Shown here: one piece after another, positions 28,228-37,438 of the stretch | Position numbering within the stretch: position 1 is the stretch's first letter | Layout of the letters: every line of letters starts with the position of its first letter | Assembly (NCBI RefSeq): GCF_031458395.1 | Contig: NZ_JAVDYJ010000001.1 | Coordinates: 682,001 to 746,000 of the forward strand | DNA from: Enteractinococcus fodinae | GTDB taxonomy: Bacteria; Actinomycetota; Actinomycetes; Actinomycetales; Micrococcaceae | Direction: 5' to 3' | Length of the DNA stretch: 64,000 bases | The notes under the pieces: model-generated | Seen by the model: only the letters and a program-made list of their open reading frames with translations | Database searches by the model: none | What the model was told of the DNA's origin: nothing | Made by a program: the position numbers and the translations under genes

Positions 28228-28512
28228 ATGTCGTGGATGGATGATAACCCCTTTAGCACCGGCTCCCGCACCTACCAGCGGGTGCTGATCGCTGGCATGA
28301 TCATCCTCGGCATCGGTTTCATCACCGCGATCGTCGGCGGCCTAACCTCCACCCGTGCACTGTCTTTGGCCGCTGTGTGGATCATGGGCGCTGGACTCAT
28401 CACCCATATAATCGCCCAAACCATCCGCTATTACGGGCGCCGTCAAGAGCTCAAAGCCAACCTTGAAGCCGACCGAAAACGTCGCCAGCAGCGTGGAAAG
28501 GACACGACATGA
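28228..28512 (+). CDS. Small membrane protein, function unknown
   Basis: 94 residues from ATG 28228, two hydrophobic helices (VLIAGMIILGIGFITAIVGG and LAAVWIMGAGLITHIIA) and a basic C-terminal tail (RRQELKANLEADRKRRQQRG). The GTG at 28213 is an alternative start. GATAAT ends 7 nt before the ATG, consistent with a leaderless promoter. It overlaps the next gene by 4 bases and so heads an operon with the two hot-dog dehydratase genes and murB. Not recognised beyond this. Confidence 0.65.
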   Translation: MSWMDDNPFSTGSRTYQRVLIAGMIILGIGFITAIVGGLTSTRALSLAAVWIMGAGLITHIIAQTIRYYGRRQELKANLEADRKRRQQRGKDTT

Positions 28513-28943
28513 CTGTTGATATTACCGGCCGACAATACCCGGCCGTGGGCCCGTACCAGGTGGGCAGCGAAGAAATCCGCCGGTTCGCTGCCGCAGTGAA
28601 GAACACTCACCCACTGCATTACGACGCAGATGCCGCCCGCGCCGCAGGCCACAAAGACTTAGTGGCCCCGCCAACCTTCTTGGTGTCGATCGCCCAACGC
28701 GCCGAAGCTTTGATGGTGAATGACCCCGAGGCTGCCGTCGATTTTTCCCGTGTGGTGCACTCCGATCAGCGATTCACGCACCATCGCGCTGTCGTTGCAG
28801 GCGATGAACTCTTCGCCCAAGCAACCCTGACCTCCGTCAAAGAACTCGCTGGCAACCGCATGCTCACCACGCAAACCGAAGTGACCAACGCCGACCAGGC
28901 ACCGGTTGCCACCATTACATCCACCTTGCTGATTCGGGGTTAA
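28509..28943 (+). CDS. MaoC-like dehydratase, N-terminal-type subunit (HadA-like)
   Basis: 144-residue hot-dog fold protein of the FAS1-type MaoC dehydratase N-terminal family, like mycobacterial HadA/HadC. Seen: VSEEIRRF-like GSEEIRRFAAAVKNTHPLHYD, the LVAPPTFLVSI block and VHSDQRFTHHRAVVAGDEL. Such proteins pair with a catalytic HadB-like partner, which is the next gene. The probable function is (3R)-hydroxyacyl-ACP/CoA dehydration in fatty-acid metabolism. Confidence 0.85.
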   Translation: MTVDITGRQYPAVGPYQVGSEEIRRFAAAVKNTHPLHYDADAARAAGHKDLVAPPTFLVSIAQRAEALMVNDPEAAVDFSRVVHSDQRFTHHRAVVAGDELFAQATLTSVKELAGNRMLTTQTEVTNADQAPVATITSTLLIRG

Positions 28944-28952
28944 GGAGACGCT

Positions 28953-29420
28953 ATGCCTGTTATTGAAGAACTCACGAAAGGCGATGTGGTTGCCACGCGC
29001 ACCATCGACATCACCCGGGCGGATCTGATCCGATATGCCGGAGCCTCCGGCGATTTCAACCCCATTCACTGGTCCGAAGCCACCGCCCAAGCCGCCGAAC
29101 TCCCCGGAGTCATCGCCCACGGCATGCTCACCATGGGGCTGGTCATTGACCTGGTGACCGAATGGACCAATGACCCCACCGCTATCATCGATTACCAAAC
29201 CCGGTTTTCGGGCATGGTCCCGGTGACCGAAACGACCCATACTTCTAACCCTGCCACCCCCTTCGACAACCCCAACGCTGGGGCCAAACTCGATGTGGTG
29301 GCCAAGGTCGGCGCGATTGACGAGGAAAACAAGATAGTCCGTGTGGACCTCACGGTGACCAACCCTCGCGAAGACGGGGCTCGAGTGCTCACCCGTGCAC
29401 AAGCGAAGGTACAGCTCTAA
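28953..29420 (+). CDS. MaoC-family dehydratase, catalytic subunit (HadB-like)
   Basis: 155 residues. The hydratase-2 motif is visible as YAGASGDFNPIHW (catalytic Asp and His) followed by GVIAHGMLTMG. It probably forms a heterodimer with the preceding protein. A region around residues 88-105 (TTHTSNPATPFDNPNAGA) looks like a loop insert. Preceded by AAGGAGACGCT before ATG 28953, and followed 4 bp later by murB. The HadA-HadB-murB order is shared by related actinobacteria (from memory). Confidence 0.87.
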   Translation: MPVIEELTKGDVVATRTIDITRADLIRYAGASGDFNPIHWSEATAQAAELPGVIAHGMLTMGLVIDLVTEWTNDPTAIIDYQTRFSGMVPVTETTHTSNPATPFDNPNAGAKLDVVAKVGAIDEENKIVRVDLTVTNPREDGARVLTRAQAKVQL

Positions 29421-29424
29421 CCCG

Positions 29425-30531
29425 ATGACGCAAAAACTCCTGGCCCATCACACCACCGCCCGAGTGGGCGGACCAGCCAATGCCTGGATTGTCGCCGCAA
29501 CCGAAGCCCAACTCACCCGAGCCATCGCCGCAACCGATGCGGGTGGCACGCCGCTGTTGGTGTTATCAGGCGGCTCGAACCTGTTGGTATCCGATGCGGG
29601 ATTCCCGGGCACGGTAGTTCAGATTGCCACTGAGGGCATCGAGGTTCTGGAGTCCACCGATACCCACGTGCGCGTTCGGATCGCGGCAGGTCATGACTGG
29701 GACAGTGTCGTTGCCTGGTCAGTCGCGCAGGGACTCACCGGGATCGAAGCGCTGTCAGGCATTCCGGGCTCAACCGGGGCTACCCCGGTCCAGAACGTCG
29801 GCGCATATGGCGCAGACATCTCCCAGACGCTGGAAAGTATTCGCGTCTGGGATAGAGAAGTTCACAAAGTTGTGGAGCTGGCCGCGGCTGACCTTGAGTT
29901 CGGATACCGCGATTCCATCATCAAGCGATCCATCGTCTCAGCGAATACGGATGTTACGCACGCATCGCCCCGATGGATCGTGCTCTCCGTGGATCTCAAG
30001 CTGGCAAAATCTGGTCAAAGCGCACCGGTGCGCTATACCCAACTCGCCAGAGCGCTCAATGTGGAGTTGGGCGATACCGCACCCCTTGAACATATCCGAC
30101 AGACCGTGCTGGACCTACGGGCCAGCAAAGGCATGGTACTCAATGCCGCAGATTATGACACCTGGTCTACCGGATCATTTTTCACAAACCCGATCGTGCC
30201 CGCCTCAGTCGCCGCGACACTGCCAGATCATGCCCCGCGGTTTGCCCACCACGAAGCCGGGGATACCGCAGAAACGGTGAAGCTCTCCGCAGCATGGCTG
30301 ATTGATCACGCTGGGTTTCGCAAAGGTTTTGGATTGCATAACGAACCGGGAACCGTCGATGGTCGAGCCTCGCTATCAACCAAACACACATTGGCACTCA
30401 CCAACCGAGGCAATGCAAAAACTCAAGATCTGTTACGGATCGCGACTACCGTGCGCGATGGGGTAGCTGACACCTGGGGAATCACGCTCGTACCTGAACC
30501 GGTGCTCGTGGGAGTTCAACTGGGTCGCTAA
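29425..30531 (+). CDS. murB: UDP-N-acetylenolpyruvoylglucosamine reductase
   Basis: 368-residue FAD enzyme of peptidoglycan precursor synthesis (makes UDP-N-acetylmuramate with NADPH). Seen: N-terminal HHTTARVGGPA, FAD-binding GGSNLLVSDAGFPGTVV, GIEALSGIPGSTGATPVQNV and the catalytic SFFTNPIV serine region; the length suits type I MurB. The start ATG 29425 lies 4 bp after the HadB-like stop; the frame runs back into that gene without a site. Confidence 0.93.
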   Translation: MTQKLLAHHTTARVGGPANAWIVAATEAQLTRAIAATDAGGTPLLVLSGGSNLLVSDAGFPGTVVQIATEGIEVLESTDTHVRVRIAAGHDWDSVVAWSVAQGLTGIEALSGIPGSTGATPVQNVGAYGADISQTLESIRVWDREVHKVVELAAADLEFGYRDSIIKRSIVSANTDVTHASPRWIVLSVDLKLAKSGQSAPVRYTQLARALNVELGDTAPLEHIRQTVLDLRASKGMVLNAADYDTWSTGSFFTNPIVPASVAATLPDHAPRFAHHEAGDTAETVKLSAAWLIDHAGFRKGFGLHNEPGTVDGRASLSTKHTLALTNRGNAKTQDLLRIATTVRDGVADTWGITLVPEPVLVGVQLGR

Positions 30532-30586
30532 GAACTACCCTTGCCGTGGGCAATAGTCGCGGAGTTTCTTGATAAGCGAGCGTAAA

Positions 30587-31117
30587 TTATCGGGTGGCGT
30601 TGGCCTGTGATGGGTCTGGTTGGACGAACTGTGGTTTCTTCCGGAAGTACACTTGGCGACGCATTCTGGCGACTACCTCGTCCTGCTCGTCGGTGATGTC
30701 CACATCGAACCAATGGAGATACTTCTGACCATCGGCGGTTTCGGTGCGAATCAGATCCCAGGTTTCATCAGAGACGCGCATATCCGCGGTGAGTTTACCG
30801 CGTCCGGGTTTAAGGAACTTTGCTTCGACCCCAACGTCCCACACGAGGTATTCTTTGCCGAGACCGTACACGCCCGCGAACATGAAAAACGGGTCCGTCA
30901 TGGACAGCATGGTGCCACCAAAAGCGGTACCCACCAGATTACGGGTGAGCACGTTGGGTTTATGGGTGACAATGGACCGTGAGCCATCTTCGGCGATGTA
31001 GACCGGTTTGATTCCCGCGCCAAGATAGGGCGGCCAGATACGCATGAAACGCTGTAAAAATTTTGGTCCAATGCGCATCGAGGCATAGGTCGGGATGTTG
31101 ATTTTAGGCAGTCGCAC
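30587..31117 (-). CDS. DUF4442 hot-dog fold protein
   Basis: 176 residues of the DUF4442 (thioesterase-like, YiiD C-terminal-like) family. Typical features are FMRIWPPYLGAGIKPVYIAED near the start and GTAFGGTMLSMTDPFFM in the middle, where hot-dog thioesterases have the active-site helix. The substrate is unknown. ATG 31117 has GGAGCGCGCC upstream, a fair site. It converges on murB with 55 bp between stops. Confidence 0.8.
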   Translation of the reverse strand: MRLPKINIPTYASMRIGPKFLQRFMRIWPPYLGAGIKPVYIAEDGSRSIVTHKPNVLTRNLVGTAFGGTMLSMTDPFFMFAGVYGLGKEYLVWDVGVEAKFLKPGRGKLTADMRVSDETWDLIRTETADGQKYLHWFDVDITDEQDEVVARMRRQVYFRKKPQFVQPDPSQANATR

Positions 31118-31245
31118 AGGCGCGCTCCTTGACGTCGTGAGTTAGCTTACGTGCTCGCCATTGTAGGGCACGCTCTGTGCCGCGATGACGCATCCGGTTG
31201 CGCGAGGACATGGCGCTTCGGGGCTCGGGCCTCGAGGATTCACGT

Positions 31246-31292
31246 TAAAACGCAACGCGCCACCGGTCCGAAGACTTGGTAGCGCGTTGCGT
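31246..31292 (-). terminator. Terminator of asd (minus strand)
   Basis: On the minus strand ACGCAACGCGC (31292-31282) pairs with GCGCGTTGCGT (31260-31250) and runs into TTTTAA. A second hairpin (CCCGCG/CGCGGG, 31297-31313) lies between this and the asd stop. Confidence 0.7.
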
Positions 31293-31323
31293 GATACCCG
31301 CGGTCATCGCGGGCAAGAGTTTT

Positions 31324-32496
31324 TTAGAGGTTGCCGGTGGCAATCATCAGCATGCGGCGTACTGGCTCAGCAGCACCCCAGAGGAGCTGGTCGCCTACGG
31401 TGAATGCCGAGATGTATTCCGGGCCCATAGCCAGCTTACGGATGCGACCGACTGGGATATCCATGGTGCCGGTAGCAGCGACCGGGGTCAGCTGCTGCAT
31501 CGAGGCTTCTTTGGTGTTCGGGATGACTTTCACCCAGTCGTTGTCCCGAGCCAGGATATCTTCGATCTCGTCCAGCGGCATGTCCTTGGTCAGTTTCAAG
31601 GTTAACGCCTGGGAGTGTGACCGAAGCGCACCGATGCGCACGGTAACGGATTCCAGTGGCATGATGTTGTCGCCGGTGCGGCCGAGAATCTTGTTGGTTT
31701 CCGCGCCGCCCTTCCAGTCTTCACGGGACATGCCGTTGCCAAGATCCGAATCAATCCAGGGAATGAGCGAGCCGGCCAGTGGCGCACCGAATTCGGTGGT
31801 GTCCATGCTGCCATTACGCTGAGCTTCGATCACTTTACGGTCGATGTCCAAAATGGCTGAGCCTGGATTTTGTAGGTCCTCGGCGACCACGTTGTGCAGG
31901 GTTCCGAAGCCTTTGAGTAGCTCACGCATGTGGCGAGCGCCGCCACCGGAAGCCGCCTGGTAGGTCATGGCGGTTCCCCATTCGACCAGGCCATTGCGCA
32001 TTAGCCCACCCAGACCCAGCAGCATCAGCGAAACGGTGCAGTTCCCACCAACGAATTGGTTGATGCCGTTTTTCAGACCGGCATCGATTTGGTCTCGGTT
32101 CACCGGATCCAACACGATGATGGATTCATCGTCCATGCGCAGGGCAGAGGCGGCATCAATCCAGATCCCGTCCCAACCGGCGTCGCGCAGTTTCGGATAG
32201 ACCTCGTTGGTGTAGTCGCCACCCTGGGTGGTCAAAATGATGGGCAGTTTGGCCAGGGTCTCAAGATCATGAGCGTCGTGGAGAGTTTCTGACGTGTCCA
32301 CGCCCGGCAGTTCGGGTACCGGACCACCAGCGTTGGATGTTGAGAAGAATACCGGGTTGATTTTGGTGAAGTCGTTTTCTTCGACCATGCGTTGCATGAG
32401 AACGGATCCGACCATGCCACGCCAACCAATGAGCCCAACGGAGGGGCGGGAAGCGGCATCAGCGTACACAGGAGCCTCTGAAGTTTGTTGAGTCAT
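31324..32496 (-). CDS. asd: Aspartate-semialdehyde dehydrogenase, proteobacterial-type
   Basis: 390 residues. It makes aspartate semialdehyde for lysine/diaminopimelate, threonine and methionine. Seen: NADP site [17 protein letters not shown], catalytic Cys in [19 protein letters not shown] and the C-terminal [16 protein letters not shown]. These blocks match the E. coli-like subfamily rather than the shorter mycobacterial type, a point of interest for an actinobacterium. It lies 6 bp behind the small membrane-protein gene and at the end of the thyA-folA group. Confidence 0.93.
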   Translation of the reverse strand: MTQQTSEAPVYADAASRPSVGLIGWRGMVGSVLMQRMVEENDFTKINPVFFSTSNAGGPVPELPGVDTSETLHDAHDLETLAKLPIILTTQGGDYTNEVYPKLRDAGWDGIWIDAASALRMDDESIIVLDPVNRDQIDAGLKNGINQFVGGNCTVSLMLLGLGGLMRNGLVEWGTAMTYQAASGGGARHMRELLKGFGTLHNVVAEDLQNPGSAILDIDRKVIEAQRNGSMDTTEFGAPLAGSLIPWIDSDLGNGMSREDWKGGAETNKILGRTGDNIMPLESVTVRIGALRSHSQALTLKLTKDMPLDEIEDILARDNDWVKVIPNTKEASMQQLTPVAATGTMDIPVGRIRKLAMGPEYISAFTVGDQLLWGAAEPVRRMLMIATGNL

Positions 32497-32502
32497 AACG
32501 TT

Positions 32503-32745
32503 TTAGTCTACCTTCTGGGCTAGAGCGTGTTTTTTCCGTGCGTTATAGGCCCACAGCCCCACGCCAATAAATGCTTGGGTTAGCACGAGGATAAAGAGGA
32601 TACCGGCGACCGTGTGACCGGTGAGCACCAGGTACAGGCCCATCCCGGCCGACACCAAAGCCAGCAGGGGACCGGCCACCAGACCGATGAACGCTAGCAC
32701 CATCTGGCGCTGCGACACCGGGGCGGTGTTAGTGGTTTTCGTCAA
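32503..32745 (-). CDS. Two-helix membrane protein, function unknown
   Basis: 80 residues with two hydrophobic helices (MVLAFIGLVAGPLLALVSAG and VAGILFILVLTQAFIGVGLW) joined by a short loop, and a basic end. Not recognised. It overlaps the folA end by 17 bases and ends 6 bp before asd, so it is part of the same operon. Confidence 0.65.
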   Translation of the reverse strand: MTKTTNTAPVSQRQMVLAFIGLVAGPLLALVSAGMGLYLVLTGHTVAGILFILVLTQAFIGVGLWAYNARKKHALAQKVD

Positions 32746-33283
32746 GGGTGCGCTCCCATCGTTCGAACCGGTATTGCACCGAGGATTTGGACATATGCCA
32801 ACCGTTTGCCGGATCCTGGGTGGTCAGCGACCACGAGTCGTTCAGTTCGGGGGCATATGTGTCGCCGTCAATGTCGAGGTTGAATACGCTGCGTTCTACC
32901 ACGGTGGCGAGGTCTAGTGCCTGATCATATAGGCTGCCCCCACCGATGACCCAAATTACGGGCCCGGTCTTAAGCTCACCGGCAAGTTCTAGGCCGGCTT
33001 GTAAATCAGCCGCGACGTGAACGCTGTCCTCTTGAAGTTTCGGGTCTGAAGGGTCTTGGCTAAAGCTTTCGGAGACCACCACTGAGGTGCGACCTGGCAG
33101 CGGTCGCACGGAATCAGGGAACGATGCCCAGGTTTTGCGGCCCATGACCAGGACCTGATCCATGGTCACACGCTTGAAGTGTTGCAGATCCTCGGGCACG
33201 TGCCAGGGCATGTCACCGTCAAGCCCGATGACACCGTTGAGACTTTGGGCCCAGACCATGCCGAGCTGGGTATTAGACGGCAA
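32729..33283 (-). CDS. folA: Dihydrofolate reductase
   Basis: 184 residues. It reduces dihydrofolate made by ThyA. Seen: [41 protein letters not shown] and [10 protein letters not shown], all standard. The start is not obvious: ATG 33259 would cut into the first strand and has no ribosome site; TTG 33283 gives [13 protein letters not shown], suits the family length and overlaps the thyA end by 11 bases. The frame is open as far as 33418, inside thyA. TTG is chosen with moderate confidence. Confidence 0.88.
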   Translation of the reverse strand: MPSNTQLGMVWAQSLNGVIGLDGDMPWHVPEDLQHFKRVTMDQVLVMGRKTWASFPDSVRPLPGRTSVVVSESFSQDPSDPKLQEDSVHVAADLQAGLELAGELKTGPVIWVIGGGSLYDQALDLATVVERSVFNLDIDGDTYAPELNDSWSLTTQDPANGWHMSKSSVQYRFERWERTLDENH

Positions 33284-34100
33284 CTGGAGCTTTGATGGTG
33301 GGGTGGTGTTGGTATTCGACAAGTTCGAAATCTTCCCATTCGTAGCTGAACAGATCTTTTGGTTTCCGACGGAATCGCAATTGCGGATACGGATACGGTT
33401 CGCGCGTGAGTTGTTCACGGACTTGCTCGACGTGATTGGTGTAGATGTGTACGTCCCCGCCGGTCCAGATGAATTCCCCGGGGTTGTAACCCAATTGGTG
33501 GGCCATCATCATGGTGAGCAGCGAGTACTCAGCGATGTTGAACGGCACTCCGAGGAACATGTCGGCTGAGCGCTGGTAGAGCTGACACGACAGTTTGCCG
33601 GGGCCGTTTTCTTCCGGCTGGACGTGAAATTGAAACATAGCGTGACATGCGGGCAGGGCCATCTCATCGAGTTGTCCCGGATTCCAGGCTGAGACCAGGT
33701 GACGACGCGACCCGGGGTTCTGGGCTAAAGACTCCATGACCTGGCTGATCTGGTCGATGGACTCACCGTTGGGGGCGGGCCATGAACGCCACTGCACACC
33801 GTAGACGGGGCCCAGTTCGCCATCTTCATCGGCCCATTCATTCCAGATGCGCACGCCACGTTCTTGGAGCCATTTCACATTGGAATCACCATTGAGGAAC
33901 CAAATGAGCTCAAGTGCCGCCGATTTGAAGTGGACTCGCTTGGTGGTGATCAGCGGGAAATACTCGGCTAAGTTGTAGCGAATCTGGCGCCCGAAGACCG
34001 AATAGGTTCCGGTTCCGGTGCGATCGGTTGTCAGTGTGCCATGTTCAAGCACATCTGCCAGCAGCTCTTCGTACGGGGTCTCAATGGAGGTAGCGGTCAT
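33273..34100 (-). CDS. thyA: Thymidylate synthase
   Basis: 275 residues. It methylates dUMP to dTMP using methylene-THF. Seen: [17 protein letters not shown], the catalytic Cys in [28 protein letters not shown] and [12 protein letters not shown] 34100 has AAGGA 6 nt upstream. The longer frame to 34499 runs through the neighbouring GNAT gene and is not coding. It is followed by folA with overlapping ends, the usual folate pair. Confidence 0.95.
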   Translation of the reverse strand: MTATSIETPYEELLADVLEHGTLTTDRTGTGTYSVFGRQIRYNLAEYFPLITTKRVHFKSAALELIWFLNGDSNVKWLQERGVRIWNEWADEDGELGPVYGVQWRSWPAPNGESIDQISQVMESLAQNPGSRRHLVSAWNPGQLDEMALPACHAMFQFHVQPEENGPGKLSCQLYQRSADMFLGVPFNIAEYSLLTMMMAHQLGYNPGEFIWTGGDVHIYTNHVEQVREQLTREPYPYPQLRFRRKPKDLFSYEWEDFELVEYQHHPTIKAPVAV

Positions 34101-34105
34101 ATTCC

Positions 34106-34483
34106 TTATTTCCGTGATGATCGATTGGCGCCGGGGTTGGTCACCAGTCGCAAATATTCGGGATACCTGCGCAAATAGTCCACGATATAAGAACACTGGG
34201 TCGTGAACTTTTGTTCCCGTTTCGCCAGGTCCTCTAACACCAGTGTGGTCAATGCACGGGCATAACCCTGGCGGCCGTATTGTTCCGCCACGATCGTATG
34301 TTGCAGCACGTAAACCGCGGGATCTTCTTCCGCCATGCGGTAACCAATGAACCCGATGAAAACACTGTCCCCGGATTCGGGACGATCTTGGTAGAGCTCG
34401 AACCGGTCTTTGGCGGGAGCATGGACGAGCCGGAGGTTCTCGTGCACGATCTTGGCTGGGTGCGTGCCTGGCGAGGGAGTCAT
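34106..34483 (-). CDS. GNAT-like N-acetyltransferase (YidJ/COG2388-like)
   Basis: 125 residues. The short GNAT core is seen in [21 protein letters not shown] (acetyl-CoA loop region QYGRQGYA) and the tail [18 protein letters not shown], which is typical of the small COG2388 acetyltransferases. Substrate unknown. It ends 5 bp before thyA, so is probably co-transcribed with it. Confidence 0.78.
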   Translation of the reverse strand: MTPSPGTHPAKIVHENLRLVHAPAKDRFELYQDRPESGDSVFIGFIGYRMAEEDPAVYVLQHTIVAEQYGRQGYARALTTLVLEDLAKREQKFTTQCSYIVDYLRRYPEYLRLVTNPGANRSSRK

Positions 34484-34538
34484 ATTCCCAGCCTACCAAG
34501 GCGTCGTGGCGGGCGGTACGGTCGGTGGTGGTCGTTTG

Positions 34539-35552
34539 CTATTTCACCAACGGGTCATAACGCTCAATCGAGACGATACGTCCGCCCTGGTGTTTGGCAC
34601 GGTGCACCACCAGGATCGAACCGGAAGCCAGGTTGGACTTTTTGCCCGAGGAAATGATCTTCGCGTTGATGAGGGTCTCATCATCTTTGACGAGTGCTTT
34701 AATCTCCTTCAGCACGCGTTTGATGACCGACGGTTGCGAACAAATCATGCTCGGTTCCAGCCGTTTGAGCTCCTGATGCAGACGGCGTGCCAAGTGTTTG
34801 GGGTGGCTGGAGGCCGTTTTGATGTTCAACCAGCGTTTGGTGCGCACGCTGCCTCCATGTTTTTTGACATAGGGTGCGATCGTCTCTAGCGACCGCGTGT
34901 ACTTCGAGGTCACGATACGGGTCGGTTTCCACGCGCGCAGCAGGCGAGCCACCGCCTTGGCCTGGGTGTACCCGGACTCGGCCAGTGGGCGATCCACTTC
35001 GTCCTTGGTCCACGATTCGGCCGGAATTGGTTTTGCCTGCCGCAACACAATGAACGGGATGGTGGCTAACTGCTTGGCATCGTAGGCTTCCGCAAGTATG
35101 TCGAGCGGTTTGTGATCCACGCTTTTAGACAACAGCTGGCGAGCTTCTTCGACTGTCGCCCAACGCGTGTCATCGACTTCTGTGCCGTCGACTATTGGTT
35201 TTTTGTCGTCGACTCGTGCCGCCCAGTACCAGACCTCTTTGCGATTCTTGCCAGTGGGATTCTTGTATCGGATGACACCCAACGGGATACCAAGCGAGAG
35301 GTTCAGGCCTACTTCTTCTTTGGTTTCGCGCCAGGCTGTTTCGGGCAGGGTCTCGTTGGCGCCCAGGCGGCCCTTGGGCCACGACCAATCGTCGTATTCG
35401 GGGCGGTGAATCAAAAGGACTTGCAGTTGTCCACTTTTAATACGCCAGGGCAGGGTACCGGCTGCCAAGACTTTCGCGTTGGTGCCTTCGTCAGTCGTGG
35501 TTGCTGTCGCGCGGGTGGTGGTGAGTTTGCCGATGCGTTTTGCCGGGCGCAT
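34539..35552 (-). CDS. MutT1-like NUDIX hydrolase fused to a histidine-phosphatase domain lacking its first catalytic His
   Basis: 337 residues. Residues about 27-160 form a NUDIX domain with a complete box (GRLGANETLPETAWRETKEE, then VG). Residues about 175-330 resemble the histidine-phosphatase half of mycobacterial MutT1. There the nucleophile motif RHG/RHA is RQA (VLRQAKPIP), so the phospho-accepting His is a Gln; the later motif is CSQPSV, where a Gln is also found in M. tuberculosis MutT1 as remembered. The NUDIX half should hydrolyse oxidised nucleotides or diadenosine polyphosphates; the second half is probably structural or regulatory. ATG 35552. It lies next to mshD, 9 bp apart. Confidence 0.85.
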   Translation of the reverse strand: MRPAKRIGKLTTTRATATTTDEGTNAKVLAAGTLPWRIKSGQLQVLLIHRPEYDDWSWPKGRLGANETLPETAWRETKEEVGLNLSLGIPLGVIRYKNPTGKNRKEVWYWAARVDDKKPIVDGTEVDDTRWATVEEARQLLSKSVDHKPLDILAEAYDAKQLATIPFIVLRQAKPIPAESWTKDEVDRPLAESGYTQAKAVARLLRAWKPTRIVTSKYTRSLETIAPYVKKHGGSVRTKRWLNIKTASSHPKHLARRLHQELKRLEPSMICSQPSVIKRVLKEIKALVKDDETLINAKIISSGKKSNLASGSILVVHRAKHQGGRIVSIERYDPLVK

Positions 35553-35561
35553 GAATGGACC

Positions 35562-36470
35562 TTAGCTCGTGGAGGAGAACATGACGTCAGTGTTTTCCAC
35601 ACCGAAGCCCAATGAATTGTACAAGTTCACCGCCGGGCGGTTCTCATCATCAACATACAGCACAATCTTCTCTAGCCCAGACGATGCCAGATGGTTCATC
35701 CCATGGATCGTCAAGGCTTTGCCTAACCCAGTGCCCTGCGTTTTTGGATGCACTCCCACCGCGTAAACTTCTCCGGCGTGTGAGCCCACGGGTGTCTTGG
35801 TCCAATGGAATCCCACCGGGGTGCCAGTGGAGTCTTCAGCGATGAAGAAGCCAGCCGGATCAAACCAGTCCTCTGCTTTTCTGGCGTCCAGATCTTTCTG
35901 GGTCAGCTGCCCTTGTTCTGGGTGGTCGGCAAAAGCCGTGGCATTGAGTTCCAGCCACGCGGCATCATCGGAGCCGGGCTCGAAAGTGCGAATCGTGTAA
36001 CCAGCCGGCACGTTGACGTCACCAAAGGATTCGCGATCAATGTCCACAGCCATGCGATACAAGATACGTACCGGCTCCAGCCCGACGCGAGCCGCTAGGC
36101 CGCGAGCGGCAGGATGATCACCGTGGGACCACGCAGTCACGACCTGATCCTTGCTGGCTTCCTGGGTGATGAGGGTCTTGGTCGCATCGACCAGTGCGCG
36201 GCCGAGGCCAGCACCGCGAGCATCCGGCTCAACCACAAGTTCGACTAATACCGGCTGAGTCTCGTCAGTCGGGATGACCACGGCTGAAGCACCCGTAAAT
36301 TCCGACGCACCGGTGGTAATCAACCACGCGCTGCCGGAAGTGAGTTCAACCCAAGTCTGATCCCCAAACGGTTCGTTGTGATCGGCGGCAACTCCGCGAG
36401 CAGTAAGAGTGCGAAGACTAGACAATTCATCGGGGGTTTCGGAAGGACGCAACACGCGCAAATCAGTCAT
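35562..36470 (-). CDS. mshD: Mycothiol synthase (acetyl-CoA:Cys-GlcN-Ins acetyltransferase)
   Basis: 302 residues made of two GNAT domains. It performs the last step of mycothiol synthesis, the main thiol of actinobacteria. Seen: domain 1 VELVVEPDARGAGLGRALV, the central NATAFADHPEQGQLT and EDWFDPAGFFIAED blocks, and domain 2 GEVYAVGVHPKTQGTGLGKA followed by LYVDDENRPAVNLYNSLGF. It is a strong taxonomic marker. ATG 36470. Confidence 0.93.
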   Translation of the reverse strand: MTDLRVLRPSETPDELSSLRTLTARGVAADHNEPFGDQTWVELTSGSAWLITTGASEFTGASAVVIPTDETQPVLVELVVEPDARGAGLGRALVDATKTLITQEASKDQVVTAWSHGDHPAARGLAARVGLEPVRILYRMAVDIDRESFGDVNVPAGYTIRTFEPGSDDAAWLELNATAFADHPEQGQLTQKDLDARKAEDWFDPAGFFIAEDSTGTPVGFHWTKTPVGSHAGEVYAVGVHPKTQGTGLGKALTIHGMNHLASSGLEKIVLYVDDENRPAVNLYNSLGFGVENTDVMFSSTS

Positions 36471-36557
36471 GTCACCAGAATAACTGTTCAGTTAGTTCTT
36501 CAGCGCACACTTGTCTTTCGGCCCAAGATTCTTTGCGCTACGTGCCATGATAGGTAG

Positions 36558-37385
36558 GTGCGCAGAACAATTTCAGCTTTCACCACGGTTGCCGCAGCCG
36601 CAATCCTCGCGGTCGTCACGATCTTTTTGCCGAACCTGCCAACCTTCACCGGGCCGTTGGTCGTGTCCCTCCTGGTTGTCGTTTTCTCCCTGGCGTGGCC
36701 TGTGACGGTCAACGCCAAGCCGCGCTGGAGCGTCAGTGCCGGGCTAGCGGTGCCCGGGTTACTGGCCGTGTGGCTGGTGAGTTTACTGCCGCTTGGGACG
36801 CGATTTTCGGAGCGAGCACTGGAATTATGGTTGGCTCCGGTTGGGGGCGCCATAGCCTTGGGCGTGCTCCTGATGTTTGTCATACAAACCTTTACTTTGC
36901 CCGGTGGCGTCAAGCGCTCGCTGGCGACTGCCATGTTTGCAGTCGGCGCGGTGATTTCAGGGGTCGCGGCCGGGTGGGCCCTGCTATTGCGAAACAAATA
37001 CGAGGTTGCAGCCGGTGCTTATGGTGTCGAGCGAATTACCGGAGTGACCTGGTTGATGTTGACCGTGCTAGCCGCCTTAGCCGTGGCAGCTCTAGTTACC
37101 TTGGTACCTACGCGGCGCCGGAATCGAATGATCCTCACCATTGTGGGTGCAACAGCAGTCGCCGTGGCCCTGCAATTCTTCCGACCCGGGCCACTGTCGG
37201 TTCCTGCGGTCATCGCCAGTGCCATCACAGCGCTGATGGTGGCTCTGGTCGATAGCTTTTCGGACAGCCCCGAAGCACCACAAGCCGCGCTAGGTCACCC
37301 ATTGACTGCAGTCGCGGTGGGCTCCGCAAGAGCGATCGTCCCCGGGATGGTCAGCTACTTTGTTATCCACGCGCTACCCTGGTAA
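36558..37385 (+). CDS. Polytopic membrane protein, function unknown
   Basis: 275 residues with about seven hydrophobic helices evenly spread, no recognised family motif. GTG 36558 is the start; no Shine-Dalgarno sequence is visible. Segments such as GPLVVSLLVVVFSLAWPVTV and LAVPGLLAVWLVSLLPLG are clear helices. It is divergent from mshD with 87 bp between. Short hydrophilic tail near the end (DSFSDSPEAPQAALGHP). Possibly a cell-envelope permease; not assignable. Confidence 0.65.
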   Translation: MRRTISAFTTVAAAAILAVVTIFLPNLPTFTGPLVVSLLVVVFSLAWPVTVNAKPRWSVSAGLAVPGLLAVWLVSLLPLGTRFSERALELWLAPVGGAIALGVLLMFVIQTFTLPGGVKRSLATAMFAVGAVISGVAAGWALLLRNKYEVAAGAYGVERITGVTWLMLTVLAALAVAALVTLVPTRRRNRMILTIVGATAVAVALQFFRPGPLSVPAVIASAITALMVALVDSFSDSPEAPQAALGHPLTAVAVGSARAIVPGMVSYFVIHALPW

Positions 37386-37438
37386 TAATTGACCACACCG
37401 AATCGTCCCGAGCCAAGTTTGTGAGTAAACTAAGCCCT

